Assembly: GCA_963931865.1 (NCBI GenBank)
Contig: OZ007511.1
Coordinates: forward strand, 10,863,396-10,927,395
Direction: 5' to 3'
Source: Axinella damicornis
Taxonomy: Eukaryota > Porifera > Demospongiae > Axinellida > Axinellidae
Length of the DNA: 64,000 nt
A program made the position numbers and the translations under genes. Below the pieces are notes generated by a model. That model was not told the DNA's origin. It searched no databases and saw nothing but the letters and a program-made list of their open reading frames with translations. Numbering within the stretch: the first letter of the stretch is position 1; every line of letters starts with the position of its first letter. Below are positions 1 to 12,700 of this stretch, piece after piece.

Positions 1-687
1 TATAATGGCCTAGAACCTGATGGGATTGTTCACCTTGTATTGCGACTCACAGGAGGTGGACCATGCCCGGTAGGTGGTGTTGAATTTGCTGATGTGAGCA
101 GTGCTGATAGCCTAAAGAGAAAGGATTGGAGTAAATCAGCACCTAAGTGGCGGGTTGCCTGCCCTGGCTTGTGTCTGGAGGGTGTTTGTCAAAACGAGAA
201 GTGTTCAGCCAATGGAAAACGTGTGATCATGAATCATGGCAATTGTGAGTTTGACCTCATCGAAGATCAGCATAAGTGCAAGTGTCCCATCTGCAGGGAG
301 CAGGTCATTCCTACCACTTGCGGTTTCAACAACTGCCGGTGGAAGTGGGTTGGAAGGAAGATTGAAGATCAGACGCAGCGTCCTGTCACCATTCGAGCTG
401 ACTGGAAAGTTGCTGATAATGCGTACCACTATTTTGATGAGACAAAGAGTGGAACAGCCAACTGGCTTCGCCTGAAGATAACGACAGAGCAGGTGTCAGA
501 TGATCACATCATCTGTGCGATATGTCTTTGCGGTGCATGGGTGCCGGCAGAGACAGACACTCTTCCCTGTGGCCACACATTCCATGGCAAGTGCATTGGT
601 GAGTGGATGAAGCAGAGCAGAACATGCCCACTGTGTCGAGCAAACTCGGTAATGACCCCGTTCATGAGGAAGGCAGCCGGACTCTAG
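1..687 (+). CDS. Ubiquitin-like / Cys-rich / RING-H2 protein, 3' part (5' truncated by window)
   Basis: The frame is open from base 1 and stops at TAG 685-687, giving 228 residues. The first residues read IVHLVLRLTGGG, which matches the C-terminal tail of ubiquitin (LVLRLRGG), so a ubiquitin-like domain precedes the window. A Cys-rich middle part follows, with a C-x-C-x2-C and a CGFNNC motif. The C-terminal RING-H2 has CAIC, then LPCGH, H, C, and CPLC, the C3H2C3 ligand order of an E3 ubiquitin ligase. Likely role: a ubiquitin-ligase-type protein; the substrate is unknown. The shown part is a single uninterrupted exon. A degenerate tandem copy lies at 2947-3410. I recall similar ubiquitin-plus-Cys-rich proteins in diverse eukaryotes but cannot name the family. 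The RING call is firm; the upstream ubiquitin fold is inferred from its tail and from the pseudogene, which keeps a ubiquitin N terminus. Confidence 0.85.
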   Translation, partial: YNGLEPDGIVHLVLRLTGGGPCPVGGVEFADVSSADSLKRKDWSKSAPKWRVACPGLCLEGVCQNEKCSANGKRVIMNHGNCEFDLIEDQHKCKCPICREQVIPTTCGFNNCRWKWVGRKIEDQTQRPVTIRADWKVADNAYHYFDETKSGTANWLRLKITTEQVSDDHIICAICLCGAWVPAETDTLPCGHTFHGKCIGEWMKQSRTCPLCRANSVMTPFMRKAAGL

Positions 688-1682
688 AAAGATGTAATTA
701 GGCCAACCCTGCAGTTTCTTTTACAAACTAAGTATTCAAATAGCTTCTAACACCTGCATATTCATGTATCAACTTTCAACTTTTGCTGCACTGCCCATGT
801 CCACATGCTCATAGGCCTAGGCCAATTAACTCACCATTCACTGATTGCTGGAGATGATAATTAAAATGTCGTGCTCTATAGATCAAGAGTTTATGATTGT
901 GCATGTGTGTCAAGTTGGGATTGTTTTAGTATATAGGTGTGAGGATGACAGGTAGCTAATCACTAAACTCTAGCCCAGCTTTTGTCACTTGCAAGTTGCC
1001 CCTCCTTGCCCACGTCCCCCCTCCCCTTGTCAAGGTGGGGAAAGCAGCTGATCTCGTCACTGTCATGGCCAAGACTCGCCTACAGGTCATGGTGTGGCAG
1101 TCGGAGGCAGCTGCCCTGTCTCTGTGGTCCCCATACAACTCACTGAACAGACAACATCCATATGACATCGATGTAGTCAGTGAGCAAGTGTTCTGCGGCT
1201 GGAGAGACAAGGGAACAGGCACAGGAAACTCCGTAATCGCTGTAAAAACTTTCTTTGATTGGCTAGAGCTAGTGTGCAGAACCTAGAACCTGAATCGGAT
1301 GCAGAGGGGGAGGAGAGGTATCAAGATGAGACGTGCCCTGTTAGAGCATTCATTGTCTAGCTCTTGTGTGTCAGGCCAACCACATTGGAGGTGATGTGAG
1401 ATTCACCTTGTGTATTATAATACTGACAATTTAAATATGATATTATGAAATTGATAAAATATTTTGTGGAGCATGGACGATCTTGGTATATATGCAGCAG
1501 AAAGGTTACGGGTGGTGTCACTCTTGCCTGAAAGGAGGGACTGGCAGGTAGGAATTCAAAACTAGGAATTCTGTGCATGTAGTCTTGTGCCCACACTCAG
1601 ATCACTGCATGGGAACGAAACTACGATTGTGAAACTAGGGTTTATAATAATTATTAATTGTAGTATCCAGGATTCAGAAACT
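688..1682. other. 3' UTR and spacer, no gene recognised
   Basis: Bases up to about 845 behave like the 3' UTR of the RING gene: the segment near 755-840 reappears after the pseudogene at about 3308-3405. A fragment reading CCCAGCTTTTGTCACTTGCA near 973 matches the inner stem of the long AGCCTCGTTCCC palindromes found elsewhere. The open frames at 956-1286 on both strands show no domain and are treated as chance. Confidence 0.5.
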
Positions 1683-2473
1683 ACAATGTAAATGGCACAT
1701 CTCACACCATATTTTCTTGAGGACCACAGTGCAAATTATGTATATGCGTGCTGAAAGAATGGTAGTCAGTACATATATAATTATACGACATAACGTAGTC
1801 AGTACTTGTACTAGCCTTGTTCCCAGGCCCGAGACGGTGTTCGGGCCTGGGAACGAGGCTAACTCAGTACATAATATAATGGCTAGGATAATGTAGTCAG
1901 TCATACATGATTATCTATGGTAATAGAACTATTTTCTATAAAGAGAAACTTGGAACACAAGACTAAAGGACCTATAGCAGTGCGGCACAACAGCTATTTG
2001 AGACCCGTGTGTAAATCAGCTGAAAGGAAAAAAAAGAGAAAGAGAAAGAAAAAAAAGAGAAAATAAAAAGAAGGGGAAAAACAACCTAGCAACACACCCA
2101 TCCCTCCGTGACAGGTCAGACACCGAAGTGTGCAGCCTCAGGAGCGCTGGATAGGCGTGCCTGGAATCACAGGAGGCTAACCTGCTTTCTACCAGACACC
2201 TTTAGCTTCGGTGGTCAGATGGGAACCGGCGTACTCCGGCTGCTAGGCGGGGAAGTCGAGAACCGGTATGTACGGAGGGGCCCGACCTCGTATACTCGGT
2301 TATTGGGAGGCAATGTTCAGACCCCAGTCTGCAAGCGAACACGCCATCCCGACTTCCCGCCAAAACTTGTACAAAAGTATTTAAGCCCAAACCGGATGTA
2401 CCCGCGTTGCGCATGCGCGTGCCACCTGACCTTGACTTCCCGCCAAAAATATTTCAAACCGTTCAGCCTATAA
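1683..2473 (-). mobile_element. Dispersed composite repeat, copy A (about 790 bp)
   Basis: Read on the minus strand, this segment matches 37990-39560 on the plus strand over most of its length. The shared landmarks, in order, are a GGCGGGAA block, CCCAATAACCGAG, ACATACCGGTTCTCGACTTCC, CCGAAGCTAAAGGTG, GTGTCTGACCTGTCACGGAG, a T-rich stretch, AGCTGATTTACA, and CACTGTGGTCCTCAAGAAAA. No coding capacity was found. The middle part resembles the 5' half of 5S rRNA, including its box A, so a 5S-promoter (SINE3-like) origin is possible but unproven. Copy A carries a small palindromic insertion (1812-1861) that is absent from copy B, so that insertion is younger than the repeat. Confidence 0.75.
1812..1861. 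mobile_element. Short palindromic element (AGCCTCGTTCCC family)
   Basis: About 50 bp with near-perfect inverted ends (TAGCCTTGTTCCCAGGCCCG / CGGGCCTGGGAACGAGGCTA). It sits in copy A of the dispersed repeat and is missing at the matching place in copy B near 39430, an empty-site comparison that supports real insertion. Confidence 0.8.
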
Positions 2474-2512
2474 TAGGCCTACTAGCTAGCCACGGGCGAC
2501 TGCATGTACAGC

Positions 2513-2665
2513 CATGTCTCTGAGTGTTCTGGATGTCACCACAGGTGATGTGGCCACTGTGCTGCTGGAGGATGCCGGGATTGAGACGGTGAAATAGTCT
2601 CGCGGGCCAGCCTCTAATACCGCGAGACTAACGGTGAAATCCCTAGAATAGAGAAAGGGTGAGAG
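2513..2665 (+). other. Short open frame interrupted by a 35-bp palindromic insertion
   Basis: ATG at 2514 opens a 27-codon frame ending in TAG near 2597. The stop lies at the edge of a 35-bp palindrome whose ends read AGTCTCGCGG and CCGCGAGACT. The 10-mer ACGGTGAAAT occurs directly on both sides, as expected of a target-site duplication. Without the insertion the frame would add only a few codons, so this may be an old exon remnant rather than a gene. Confidence 0.45.
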
Positions 2666-2946
2666 GGCTCAGTGAGGGTATTAAAGCGAGTGATTGTGAC
2701 GAAAATCATGCGAGCAGAGGGCTGTCGTGAATGCAATCCTGTGGATTATTACCTGATGTTATGGTTGTGGGTGGCTGGTGAAGACGGCCACACCTCTTCG
2801 ACAGGACCGGCCTAGAAATGGTGACTATCACTTGTATCAGTATGCAGCATTTCAATCGAGGTGTTACAGGGAACCTTACAGTGATGGACCGGTTTTAAGA
2901 CCAAAATCGAAAGCAGGGAAGGGATCTGCCCCTTCGTCAGGACCAT

Positions 2947-3410
2947 GTGATGGTCAAGACACTAACCGGTAAAGTCTTTTCATTCAAAGTCACAGAAAAT
3001 CGGACTGGAAAGTTGCTGATAATGCGTACCACTAGTTTGATGAGATAAAGAGTGGAACAGCCAATTAACTGGAGATAATGACTGAGCAGGTGTCAGATAA
3101 TGAGTCTACGGTTGCAGAGGTGCCAGCAGAGACAGACACTCTTAATTCCCTGTGGCCATACATTCCATGGCAAGTGCATTGGTGAGTGGATGAAGCAGAG
3201 CAGCCCACTGTGTCAAGAAAGGCAGCTGGACTCTAATTAGGTCAACCCTGCAGTTAACCGCAAGACTCGGAGTATTCCGAACTGTGATAGCTTCTATATT
3301 ACCAACACCTGAATGTTCATGTATCAACTTTTGCTGCACTGCCTATGTCCACAATTAATGTCACGCTCATATATGGGCCTATAGGCCAATCAACTCACCG
3401 TTCACTTTCA
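2947..3410 (+). pseudogene. Deleted pseudogene copy of the ubiquitin/RING gene
   Basis: From 2950 the sequence reads MVKTLTGKVFSFKVTENR, a clear ubiquitin N terminus (MQIFVKTLTGK...). It then jumps at about 3000 to GACTGGAAAGTTGCTGATAA, matching 399-418 of the intact gene. Most of the ubiquitin-like and Cys-rich parts are deleted. A TAG follows almost at once, several indels break the frame, and the RING loses its first CxxC and its CPLC context. Homology continues into the 3' UTR (3308-3405 versus about 755-840), so this is a local DNA duplication, not a processed copy. It is non-functional as read. Confidence 0.85.
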
Positions 3411-5037
3411 ATAATAATATTATGCATGTCTGTTGTTGGCCCATGCACTCGGATTCTGAGGCCTTCAAAATTAATTTATAAGTTGATTTCTTCACAGACG
3501 CCTCGCAATTGATTGTCATAGATCTGAAAAACAAATTTGCATTTATATAAATGCTGGACAATACACCGACAAAGAAAACGGAATCACTGGTATATCACAC
3601 AAGCTGGTGCACATCGTATAAAAATGCAGTGAGTGGGAAATTAACATACTTAATGAAGTGATGAGACTGGACGTGATTGATGACTACGAAATCCACTTGA
3701 TTACAATGATTAGTGGAAACTCCACTGCTACAAGCCGAGCAAAGTTGGGAGCTTCCCTCTTCCCTCCTCCTCCCATCTCCCACCTTCTTCCTCCCATCTC
3801 CCACCTTCCTCCTCCTCCCATTTCCTACCACCTTCCTCTTCCTCCTCCTGTCTCCTACTTCCCTGGAGCTCCTCCTCGTCCCAGGTAGTTGTTTCCCTCA
3901 CATCTTCAACTGTAACTTTATCGAGTATGGTCTCTCCTGATCTCTCCATCTCCATTCTGCCCTCCTTCCAATCTCCTATGTCTCTGTTCCATCTCTCATC
4001 ACCTCGCCTCCTCCCCTCTCCCTCTCTGCTTCTCCCACCAGTCCCATTAGCTTGTGATGCCAGAGTCGTGACACTAGAGGCACTGGCTAAGGCAGATCTG
4101 AGTGAAGGGGAGGGCATTTTGAGTTTCGCAGTGGATTTCAAGAGAGGTTTTTGAAACTGCTGAGATGTATTGGAGGGTGTCTTGGTAGTTACCATGGTGA
4201 CATTCTTTCCAGTAGCCATGTCTGTTAAGAATGAGATCAGAGTATGGCTTGTGTCACAGACATTATGAAAAATCAAGTAGGACTGGACTCCAAAAATTAC
4301 CAAGGCCGGCGCAGCAGGGTGGGCCAGGTGGGCCATGGCCCACCCAACTCTCAGGCCAGGTAGGGATTATTTTTTCTTGCCGCTCAATCGCGACATCGAG
4401 CATCGAGGCTACATCAAATGCTCAGTCGATTGATACTTGCACACGTACTTGTGATCGGGTCCTAGCCTCGTTCCCAGGCACCTGGGAGCGATCGAGGCTA
4501 ATAATAAGTATGGGGATTGTTGCGAGAGATTGAGCCTTTTCACCCTGGCCGAAACTTCACATTTCTGAAGAAGAAATTTGGAACAAGAGAAGAGTTGACA
4601 TCAGTTGCTGCTCTAACTGATCGGGTCTGCAGAGGCCACCAGAAGTGTTGTCACAGCACTGTTATTGTAAAATAAATTCCCGGGGGGGGCATGCCCCCAG
4701 ACCACCCTACATTTTGCATGCTTCGCACCCTTACTTCTGACCCACCCTATATCTTTTACAGTGATCCGGCACCTGCGCACACACCATCATCGCTCACACA
4801 CCATCGTCAAACACATGCACCCTCACACACACACTCATACATACCATATAAAATGGTACATCTAGCGGTAGAAATTCAATTCCTGGAATTTCCACTAATC
4901 CAATTAAGCGGTAGCTCAGGACACTAATTATTTTCTGTGATTCCAATGTACTGATACCAGAAAATGTTCTTATCCAAACAACACAAGTTCCAAGCACACA
5001 TTTACAAAATACGCTATTCATAGTCAGTCTGATTCCG
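3411..5037. other. Spacer with pyrimidine-rich tract and one palindromic element
   Basis: A CCTCCTCCCATCTCC-type imperfect tract runs through about 3758-4050. A short member of the AGCCTCGTTCCC palindrome family lies at 4463-4500. CA-rich sequence lies at about 4770-4845. A 202-codon minus-strand frame (3728-4336) is largely the translated complement of the pyrimidine tract (glutamate-rich); its N-terminal third looks less repetitive, but no domain or splice context supports a gene. Confidence 0.4.
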
Positions 5038-5480
5038 TCGAAATGCACTGCCGAAATGCACTGCGTGGCATGGCAGTTGATGCCTATTTCCTGGAATACA
5101 ACAGTCCTTGGTCACAAACGAGTTCTCTCGAAATTCAGCGCGTGGCAATGATGCCCCTTTCCTATAGCCATGCCGCCGAAATGCAGCGTGTGGCATGGCA
5201 GTGAGTGTCCATTTCCTGGAATAGTGTAGTCACAACAGTCACAAACGCCGAATGCCAGTGCGTGGCAGTGGCAGTTGATGTCCATGTTCCTGGAATATTA
5301 AACAGTCACAAACGCTCGAAATGCAGCACATGGCAATGATGGCATGGCAGTAGATGCCCAGTTCCTGGAATAGTGCAGCCACAACAGTCACAAACGCTCG
5401 AAAAGCAGTACGTGGGATGGCAGTTCGATGCCCATTTCTGGAATAACAAACGATTTCTCTCCAAACGCAGCGCGACAATT
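5038..5480. repeat. Degenerate tandem repeat, about 75-bp period
   Basis: Units carry CGAAATGCAGCGTGTGGCAT, TTTCCTGGAATA and ACAACAGTCACAAACGC. CCTGGAATA recurs at about 5091, 5214, 5288, 5365 and 5439. Spacing is regular only in the later copies. Confidence 0.75.
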
Positions 5481-5593
5481 TCTATCTATTACAACAGTCC
5501 ATCCAATCTAGCGATACAAATTCATTTCCTGGAATTTCTATGATTCGAATCCTACGGTAGTGATTAATACCGTTTTATTAGCATAAATACAGT

Positions 5594-6425
5594 ATAGCCT
5601 CACACACCCTCATACACACCCTCACACACACGTACTCATAGCCTCACACACCCTCACACACAGCCTCACACACACACTCGTACTCATAGCCTCACACACC
5701 CTCACACACAGCCTCACACACACTCGTACTCATAGCCTCACACACCCTCACACACAGCCTCACACACACTCGTACTCATAGCCTCGCACACCCTCACACA
5801 CACCTCACACACACTCGTACTCATAGCCTCACACACCCTCACACACAGCCTCACACACACTCGTACTCATAGCCTCGCACACCCTCACACACACCTCACA
5901 CACACTCGTACTCATAGCCTCACACACCCTCACACACACCTCACACACACTCGTACTCATAGCCTCACACACCCTCACACACAGCCTCACACACACTCGT
6001 ACTCATAGCCTCACACACCCTCACACACAGCCTCACACACACTCGTACTCATAGCCTCGCACACCCTCACACACACCTCACACACACTCGTACTCATAGC
6101 CTCACACACCCTCACACACACCTCACACACACACTCGTACTCATAGCCTCACACACCCTCACACACACCTCACACACACACTCGTACTCATAGCCTCACA
6201 CACCCTCACACACACCTCACACACACTCGTACTCATAGCCTCACACACCCTCACACACACCTCACACACACACTCGTACTCATAGCCTCACACACCCTCA
6301 CACACACCTCACACACACACTCGTACTCATAGCCTCACACACCCTCACACACAGCCTCACACACACTCGTACTCATAGCCTCACACACCCTCACACAGCC
6401 TCACACTCATACTCATAGCCTCACA
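5594..6425. repeat. CA-rich minisatellite, about 44-bp unit, about 18 copies
   Basis: The unit contains ACTCGTACTCATAGCCTCAC followed by ACACCCTCACACAC. Copies alternate between AGCCTCACACA and ACCTCACACA variants in higher-order patterns. The array reaches the TWNK stop codon: the last codons of TWNK are written in the array's own TGTGAG-like motif. Confidence 0.9.
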
Positions 6426-6671
6426 CATCGTCACACCCACCTTCACTCCTACTCCTGTTTGCTGGCCACCTACTGCCTCCGGTCAAACTTGTTCTGCTGT
6501 CATAGTTACCGTACTCACTGGGAGCGGATTTCCCTCCATGGAGAGGCTTGAAGTGCCCAGAGAGAGTGAGGGAGACCTTGTCCCAGTCAAGAGGGAGCTT
6601 GCCGAGGTCACCATCAAAGCGATTCTTTGTCACCTGTTCATGTGTCCATGTGTGTATGAGTGCATGTTCAT

Positions 6672-6716
<45 letters not shown>

Positions 6717-9708
6717 TGTTGCATGTGGAAACGAAAGCGTCACAGGTTTCAACATGTCAACTTGGGTTTCACTGCCAGTCGTACTTCAATGGCACTCAGT
6801 GGCATGCACACACAGTATACAGTGCACACCATGCAATACTCGGGTAGGGGGTGTGTGTTGTATCTGAGCACCAGAGGTCAGCAGTATCGTCACCTGGAGA
6901 GCCTTCTGTCGTGCCGAGGCTGCCTGCAGTATCACCACATTGTCTGCTTCCTGGCTCGCCTTTGCCGTGCCAAATATGGAGGCCGTGGTCAGCTCTGAGG
7001 CGTCATCCTCCTGGGAGGGTACGTGTGTGCATGTGAGATCTTCTCATTATGTCCAAACATTTGATTTTAATCTTTTATAGGGTATACACCAATCTGGCAC
7101 AAGCGAACGAAACATTCAATCCTATACTTTCAATGACGCATGATGCGCAAACTCGATGGCTACAAGGAAGTGGGGCTGAGATGGTAGCAAAAGTGCAGAA
7201 CAGCAAACAGGATCAGGAAGAAAGGTCTGAAAGGTTGTACTCGCATGACTCTCTAGCTAGACCAGGCTGGTGCCAACAATGCAGTAGCATATTATAACAC
7301 GCTAGCTAGACCAGGCTAGCGCCAATAACATACTATAACACGCCAGGCAACTATTCTGACCACGCTCACACTCAGCAACGTTCTCTAAAACCAAGTGGCT
7401 ACAATGCATGCAGCTTGCTGGATGGAACGACTCGGGCCAAGGTTAGGTAGATCAATGAGCTCGAAGCACCCTTTCGGGACATAGAATCGAAAGCTCTCGT
7501 CAGCGGTTGAAGCCTTGCTTCATTGTTGCAGTACATGTGGAGGAAGTGACCGCTGACCCTGCGGCACTATAAAGCTGTCCAGTGCACACGCGGGCCCGAC
7601 ATATGACCATGTACACCGGCCACTTTCTGACTTTAAGTAACCCCAGCTGATTAAAATGGCTGACCGGTTTGTTCATAAACTGGTCAAGTTTTTTTTGAGG
7701 GTATGATGTAACATGCTATAGCTTTTTCTACCTATCTAATCTATTTACCCACACACCTTCCGTGGGTGTATCACCACGGAAACATGGATGTTCCTTGCAG
7801 AGGCAAACTTCCTGAACTCGGCAATGGCCTGGTTCTGCACAGAGTAGCGGTCACTGATCTGGTAGTTGGAGCCTACCATGAACTGCAGATTGTCCACAAT
7901 CACGTGCTGAATGTCGTGAACATAGGCCGCATGGGACATAGTCTAGGGAGGGAGGTGGGAGAGGGAGGGAGGGAGGTGGAAGGAGGGAAGGAGGGAGGGA
8001 GGCAGGAGGGAGGGAGGCAGGGAGGGAGCAAGGGAGGTGGAAGGAGGGAGGGAGGCAGGGAGGGAGAGAGCGAGGAAGGTGGAAGGAGGGAGGGAGGGAG
8101 AGGGGAGGGAGGGAGGGTTAGCATGGGTATGAAGACAGAACCTTGAACGTTAGGGACTGGGTACACACACCTCAATAACTGTCTTGATATCGACTGATCC
8201 GTAGAACCCCATGAAGTACAAGGGAAGCTGCTGGAACTTGTCTGCCCAGTACTCGTACTGTTGCAGGTGTTGCTCCAAGTTCAAGCTGGGAGGGGGAGGG
8301 GAGTGAGGGTGTGTATGAGAGGAGGTGGAGGGGAGTGAGGGTGTGCATGAGAGGAGGGGGGGGGAGTGAGGGTGTGCATGAGAGGAGGTGGAGGGGAGTG
8401 ACGATGTGCATGAGAGGAGGTGGAAGGGAGTGAGGGTGTGTATGCATGAGAGGAGGGGGAGGGGAGTGAGGGTGTGCATGAGAGGAGGTGGAGGGGAGTG
8501 ATGGTGTGCATGAGAGGAGGTGGAGGGGAGTGATGGTGTGCATGAGAGGAGGTGGAGGGGAGTGATGGTGTGCATGAGAGGAGGTGGAGGGGAGTGATGG
8601 TGTGTATGAGAAGAGGTGGAGGGGAGTGACGGTGTGTATGCATGAGAGGAGGTTGGGGGGTGATGGTGTGCATGAGAGGAGGGGGAGGGAGTGATGGTGT
8701 GTATGAGAAGAGGTGGAAGGGAGTGAGGGTGTGTATGCATGAGAGGAGGTGGAGGGGAGTGATGGTGTGCATGAGAGGAGGTGGAGGGGAGTGATGGTGT
8801 GTATGAGAAGAGGTGGAGGGGAGTGACGGTGTGTATGCATGAGAGGAGGTTGGGGGGTGATGGTGTGCATGAGAGGAGGGGGAGGGAGTGATGGTGTGTA
8901 TGAGAAGAGGTGGAGGGGAGTGACGGTGTGTATGCATGAGAGGAGGTTGGGGAGTGAGGGTGTGCATGAGAGGATGTGGAGGGGAGTGATGGTGTGTATG
9001 AGAAGAGGTGGAAGGGAGTGATGGTGTGCATTAGGAGGGGGAGGGGAGTGAGGGTGTGCATGAGAGGATGTGGAGGGGAGTGAGGGTGTATTCGAGAAAG
9101 GTGGAGGTGTGTGAGGATGTAATCTTGAAAGGAGGGAGGGGGAGGAGATTGAGGGAAGAGGGAGGTCGGAGGGAAGGAATTACGTACCCCGAGTACTGTT
9201 TCAGCATGGTCTTGGCTAATCTCACATTCCTGATCTCGAAGCTTCCCCAGAGAGTAGTCACCTGCGATGTGGCAAACAGGTTAAGGTAACAAAGGTAACA
9301 TATGCCACATCTTCAGTACAATGTCATGTGACTGCCTCTCAATGTCACACTACAGCCACACCCTGCCCTCTTAATGTCACATGACTGCCATACCCTGCCG
9401 TCTCAATGTCACATGACTGTCCCACCCCCTCACCCCTTGCTGGCAGAGGTCTAGAGACAGTTCGCTTATCAGGGTTGTCTTTCCACTTCCAGTGGGTCCT
9501 GTAAAGACCGTTAGCTCACCAGGACGATGGCCCTTCAGGATCGATGTTAGCTTCGGAAAACGCTTCCACTTTAAATTTGTATGTGCGTAGGTGTGTGCAT
9601 GTGTATGTGCATGTGCAGGTGTGTGCATGTGCATATGTGTGTGTGTGTGTGTGCGTGTGTGCATGTGTAGGTGTGTGTATGTGCATAAGTGTGTGTGTGT
9701 GTGCATAA

Positions 9709-9740
<32 letters not shown>

Positions 9741-12700
9741 GCGTGTGTGCATGTGTAGGTGTGTGTATGTGTGTGTGCGCATGTGTAAGTGTGTGTATGT
9801 GTGTGTGCACGTGTAGGTATGTGTATGTGTTGTATGTGTGTGTGTATGTATGTGCATGTGGAGAGAGAGAATCCTAATGAATGCTGTATATAGTCCCATT
9901 CGCAGACCCCCAACAAAACCAGACCAGAATCTGTCACTCACACACACTGTACACCTGAAAAACGTTCTATGCATAACTTATCTCCCTAGCATTTTCAACA
10001 TAAACATTCAATAAATGGGGATACCCCTATCATGTTGAAAACAATTAAAACATCTATATACACAAAGCTAGTATCTCTGATAATAGAAACCCATCCATCA
10101 AATATTCCATAAATATATATAGGACTGTTTGGGGTGTTCTTCATGAGCTTCCGATATTTGATCCAAACCATGACATCACACACCTGCCCCCAGGAGAGAC
10201 ACTGGGAATCCCCATATCCAAAACAACTCTGCATGGTATGTTGTTATTCCTCCCTTGAGCATTACAGAACTAACCGAGGGGAAGTACACCAACAATATGC
10301 TTTCAAAATAGTGATTATACCCTACTACAGCCACAGCAGATGGTTATAATTTTGATAGTAGTGGAGAGAGATCAGATAAACTCTTGAAGATATATAGTCA
10401 CAGGCCACAACTGATAAGTTAGTGTTCTGCAGAGACTGTTGGAGAGCTGATACTGGAGACCAGGACACAGCTGCCAGTGACACAGCCACTACTGGAGACC
10501 AGGACACAACTGTTAGACACAGCTGCCAGTGACACAGCTGCTACTGGAGACCAGGCCACAACACAGCTGCTAGACACAGCTGCCAGTGACACAGCTGCCA
10601 GTGACACAGCTGCCAGTGACACAGCCACTACTGGAGACCAGGACACAGCTGTTAGACACAGCTGCCAGTGACACAGCTGCTACTGGAGACCTGCAGGCCA
10701 CAACACAGCTGCTAGACACAGCTGCCAGTGACACAGCTGCCAGTGACACAACTGCTACTGGAGACCAGGACAGCTGCCAGACACAGCTGCCAGTGACACA
10801 GCTGCCAGTGAAACAGCTGCCAGTGACACAGCTGCCAGTGAAACTGCTGCAGTGACACAGCTGCTAGTGACACAACAAATAAACAGCTGCTGAATGTGCT
10901 ACTAGAAAGTGCATGTGTGTACTGAGTGCGGAAACTTGGAGATTGAAGCTGGAGACAAGATTGAAGCTGGATACAGGTCAGGCTGTGCATATGAGTGTTG
11001 CCATGGAGGAGGTGAACGGAGAGAGTCTGCCTCTGATTCGCAGCACAACTCGTCCACCTAGCCACCAGTCATGGAGGAGGAGGTGCAGGTTAGGGGCCGG
11101 GAGAGCTGCCATTGCAGCCATGATCCAACCTATCAGAGTATCCTTAACCCCCCACCCAGCACCATTGATTCCTTGTCAGGTACCAGGCCACCCTTAGCCT
11201 CGTCCAAGGTTGTTCTGACACCTGCAGTTAATGCAGTATTGGGATGGGAGGGACTACAAATGACCTGGGAATAACAGCACAGCTAGTACCTCATGCACTA
11301 GCTGTTATTCACTCTCCCTTTCCCACCCCTTTCCACACCCCACACCCCACCTCCTTCCATCCCATTCCACCCACAACCACTTTCCACCCCACCCCTTTCC
11401 ATCGCCACCCCTCGTCCCTCCCATCCCCTTCCCTCCCTTTCCTCCCTCCTCCCACAGGTCATTCTATCATATCCGACTGATACGTTCACGTGGTGCAGTA
11501 CTAACACTGTTCTGGAACACAATCATATTTGGGTACTTCGGTACCCTTTACAGTGCTATTGGGAGGTACACGCTGAGGGGAACAATGCAGCCCTATGCAT
11601 CAGAAATTGTCAATAGGTAGGTATGTGGGGAACATTAAATATTGCACCAACCAACTTGCATGAAGTGATATACGTATAGAAAATCATGAAAGCTCTCAGT
11701 ATGCACTCTTTTCATTGTTTCCTTCTTTCCCTCCCTCTCCCCCTCCTTCCCTCTAACCGCCCCTCCCTCCCTCTACCTGTCCCTCCCTCATTTCCTCTCT
11801 TCCCTCCCTCCTTCCTTCCTCCATTCTTTCCTTCCTTCTGTCCATCCTCCCTCCCTCCCTCCCCCCTCCCTCCCCCCTCCCTCCCTCCCTCCCTCCCTCC
11901 CTCCCTCCCTCCCTCCTCACCAGCTTCCAGGCCTTGAGCATGGTCCTTCTCTATCCACTAGCTGGGTGGATTGCGGATGTCTACTTTGGCAGATACAAGG
12001 TCATTCGACACTGCATCCTGCTGATGTGGGTTACCATGACAACAACCACAGCAATGGTGGCACTACACTACTATCACCATGACAACCACATCCTGTCAGA
12101 CATTTTAAAGTATGGTGTGTATCCACCAGCACTGCTGATGATGAACTTAGGATTGGCGGGGTTCAAAGCAAATATCATCCCATTTGGGACGGATCAGTTA
12201 ATGGATGCCCCTAGTGATCAGCTCAGTGCGTACATACACTGGTTTGTGTGGACTCTCTTTTTAAGTGTAGCCTTGGACACATACGTCGTCATCTTCATCC
12301 CTCTGGAACCAAGAATGCTTGCTCTTTTGCAGGCTCTCTTCCAGACGGGCTGCCTCAGCGTGGCAGTTGCATCAGATTTCATCTTTGGTACTCAGTGGCT
12401 CTTGGTTGAGCCCGGAAGCCAGAATCCGTTGAAGAATGTCCTACAAGTGCTCAAGTACACGGCGAAGCACAAGTATCCTGTAAGACGCAGTGCATTCACA
12501 TACGGGGAAGTCCCTTCAAGAATCGATTTTGCTAAGCAGCAATACGGTGGGAGGTTTACCACAGAGCAAGTCGAAGATGTCAAGACGTTTTTGAGAATTG
12601 TCTTAGTACTTTTTGCACTGTTTGGATTCTTTGTGAACAACGTGGCAGCTTTCCGTGTGATCGAGGTGTTGGCTGACCACCTGGATGCAATGACGAGGCC

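Noticed and set aside
996..1286. 96-codon plus-strand frame and its minus-strand partner
   Set aside because: No domain, no promoter, contains an element fragment.
3728..4336. 202-codon minus-strand frame as a gene
   Set aside because: Two thirds is Glu-rich complement of a pyrimidine tract; no homology, no splice partner, no conserved motif.
5594..6425. CRISPR-like regular repeat array
   Set aside because: No unique spacers: the whole 44-bp unit repeats, and the context is a eukaryotic gene end.
8150..9061. Long His/Ser/Pro repeat frames on the minus strand
   Set aside because: All frames through the 32-bp minisatellite are open; only the exon 11 part is coding.
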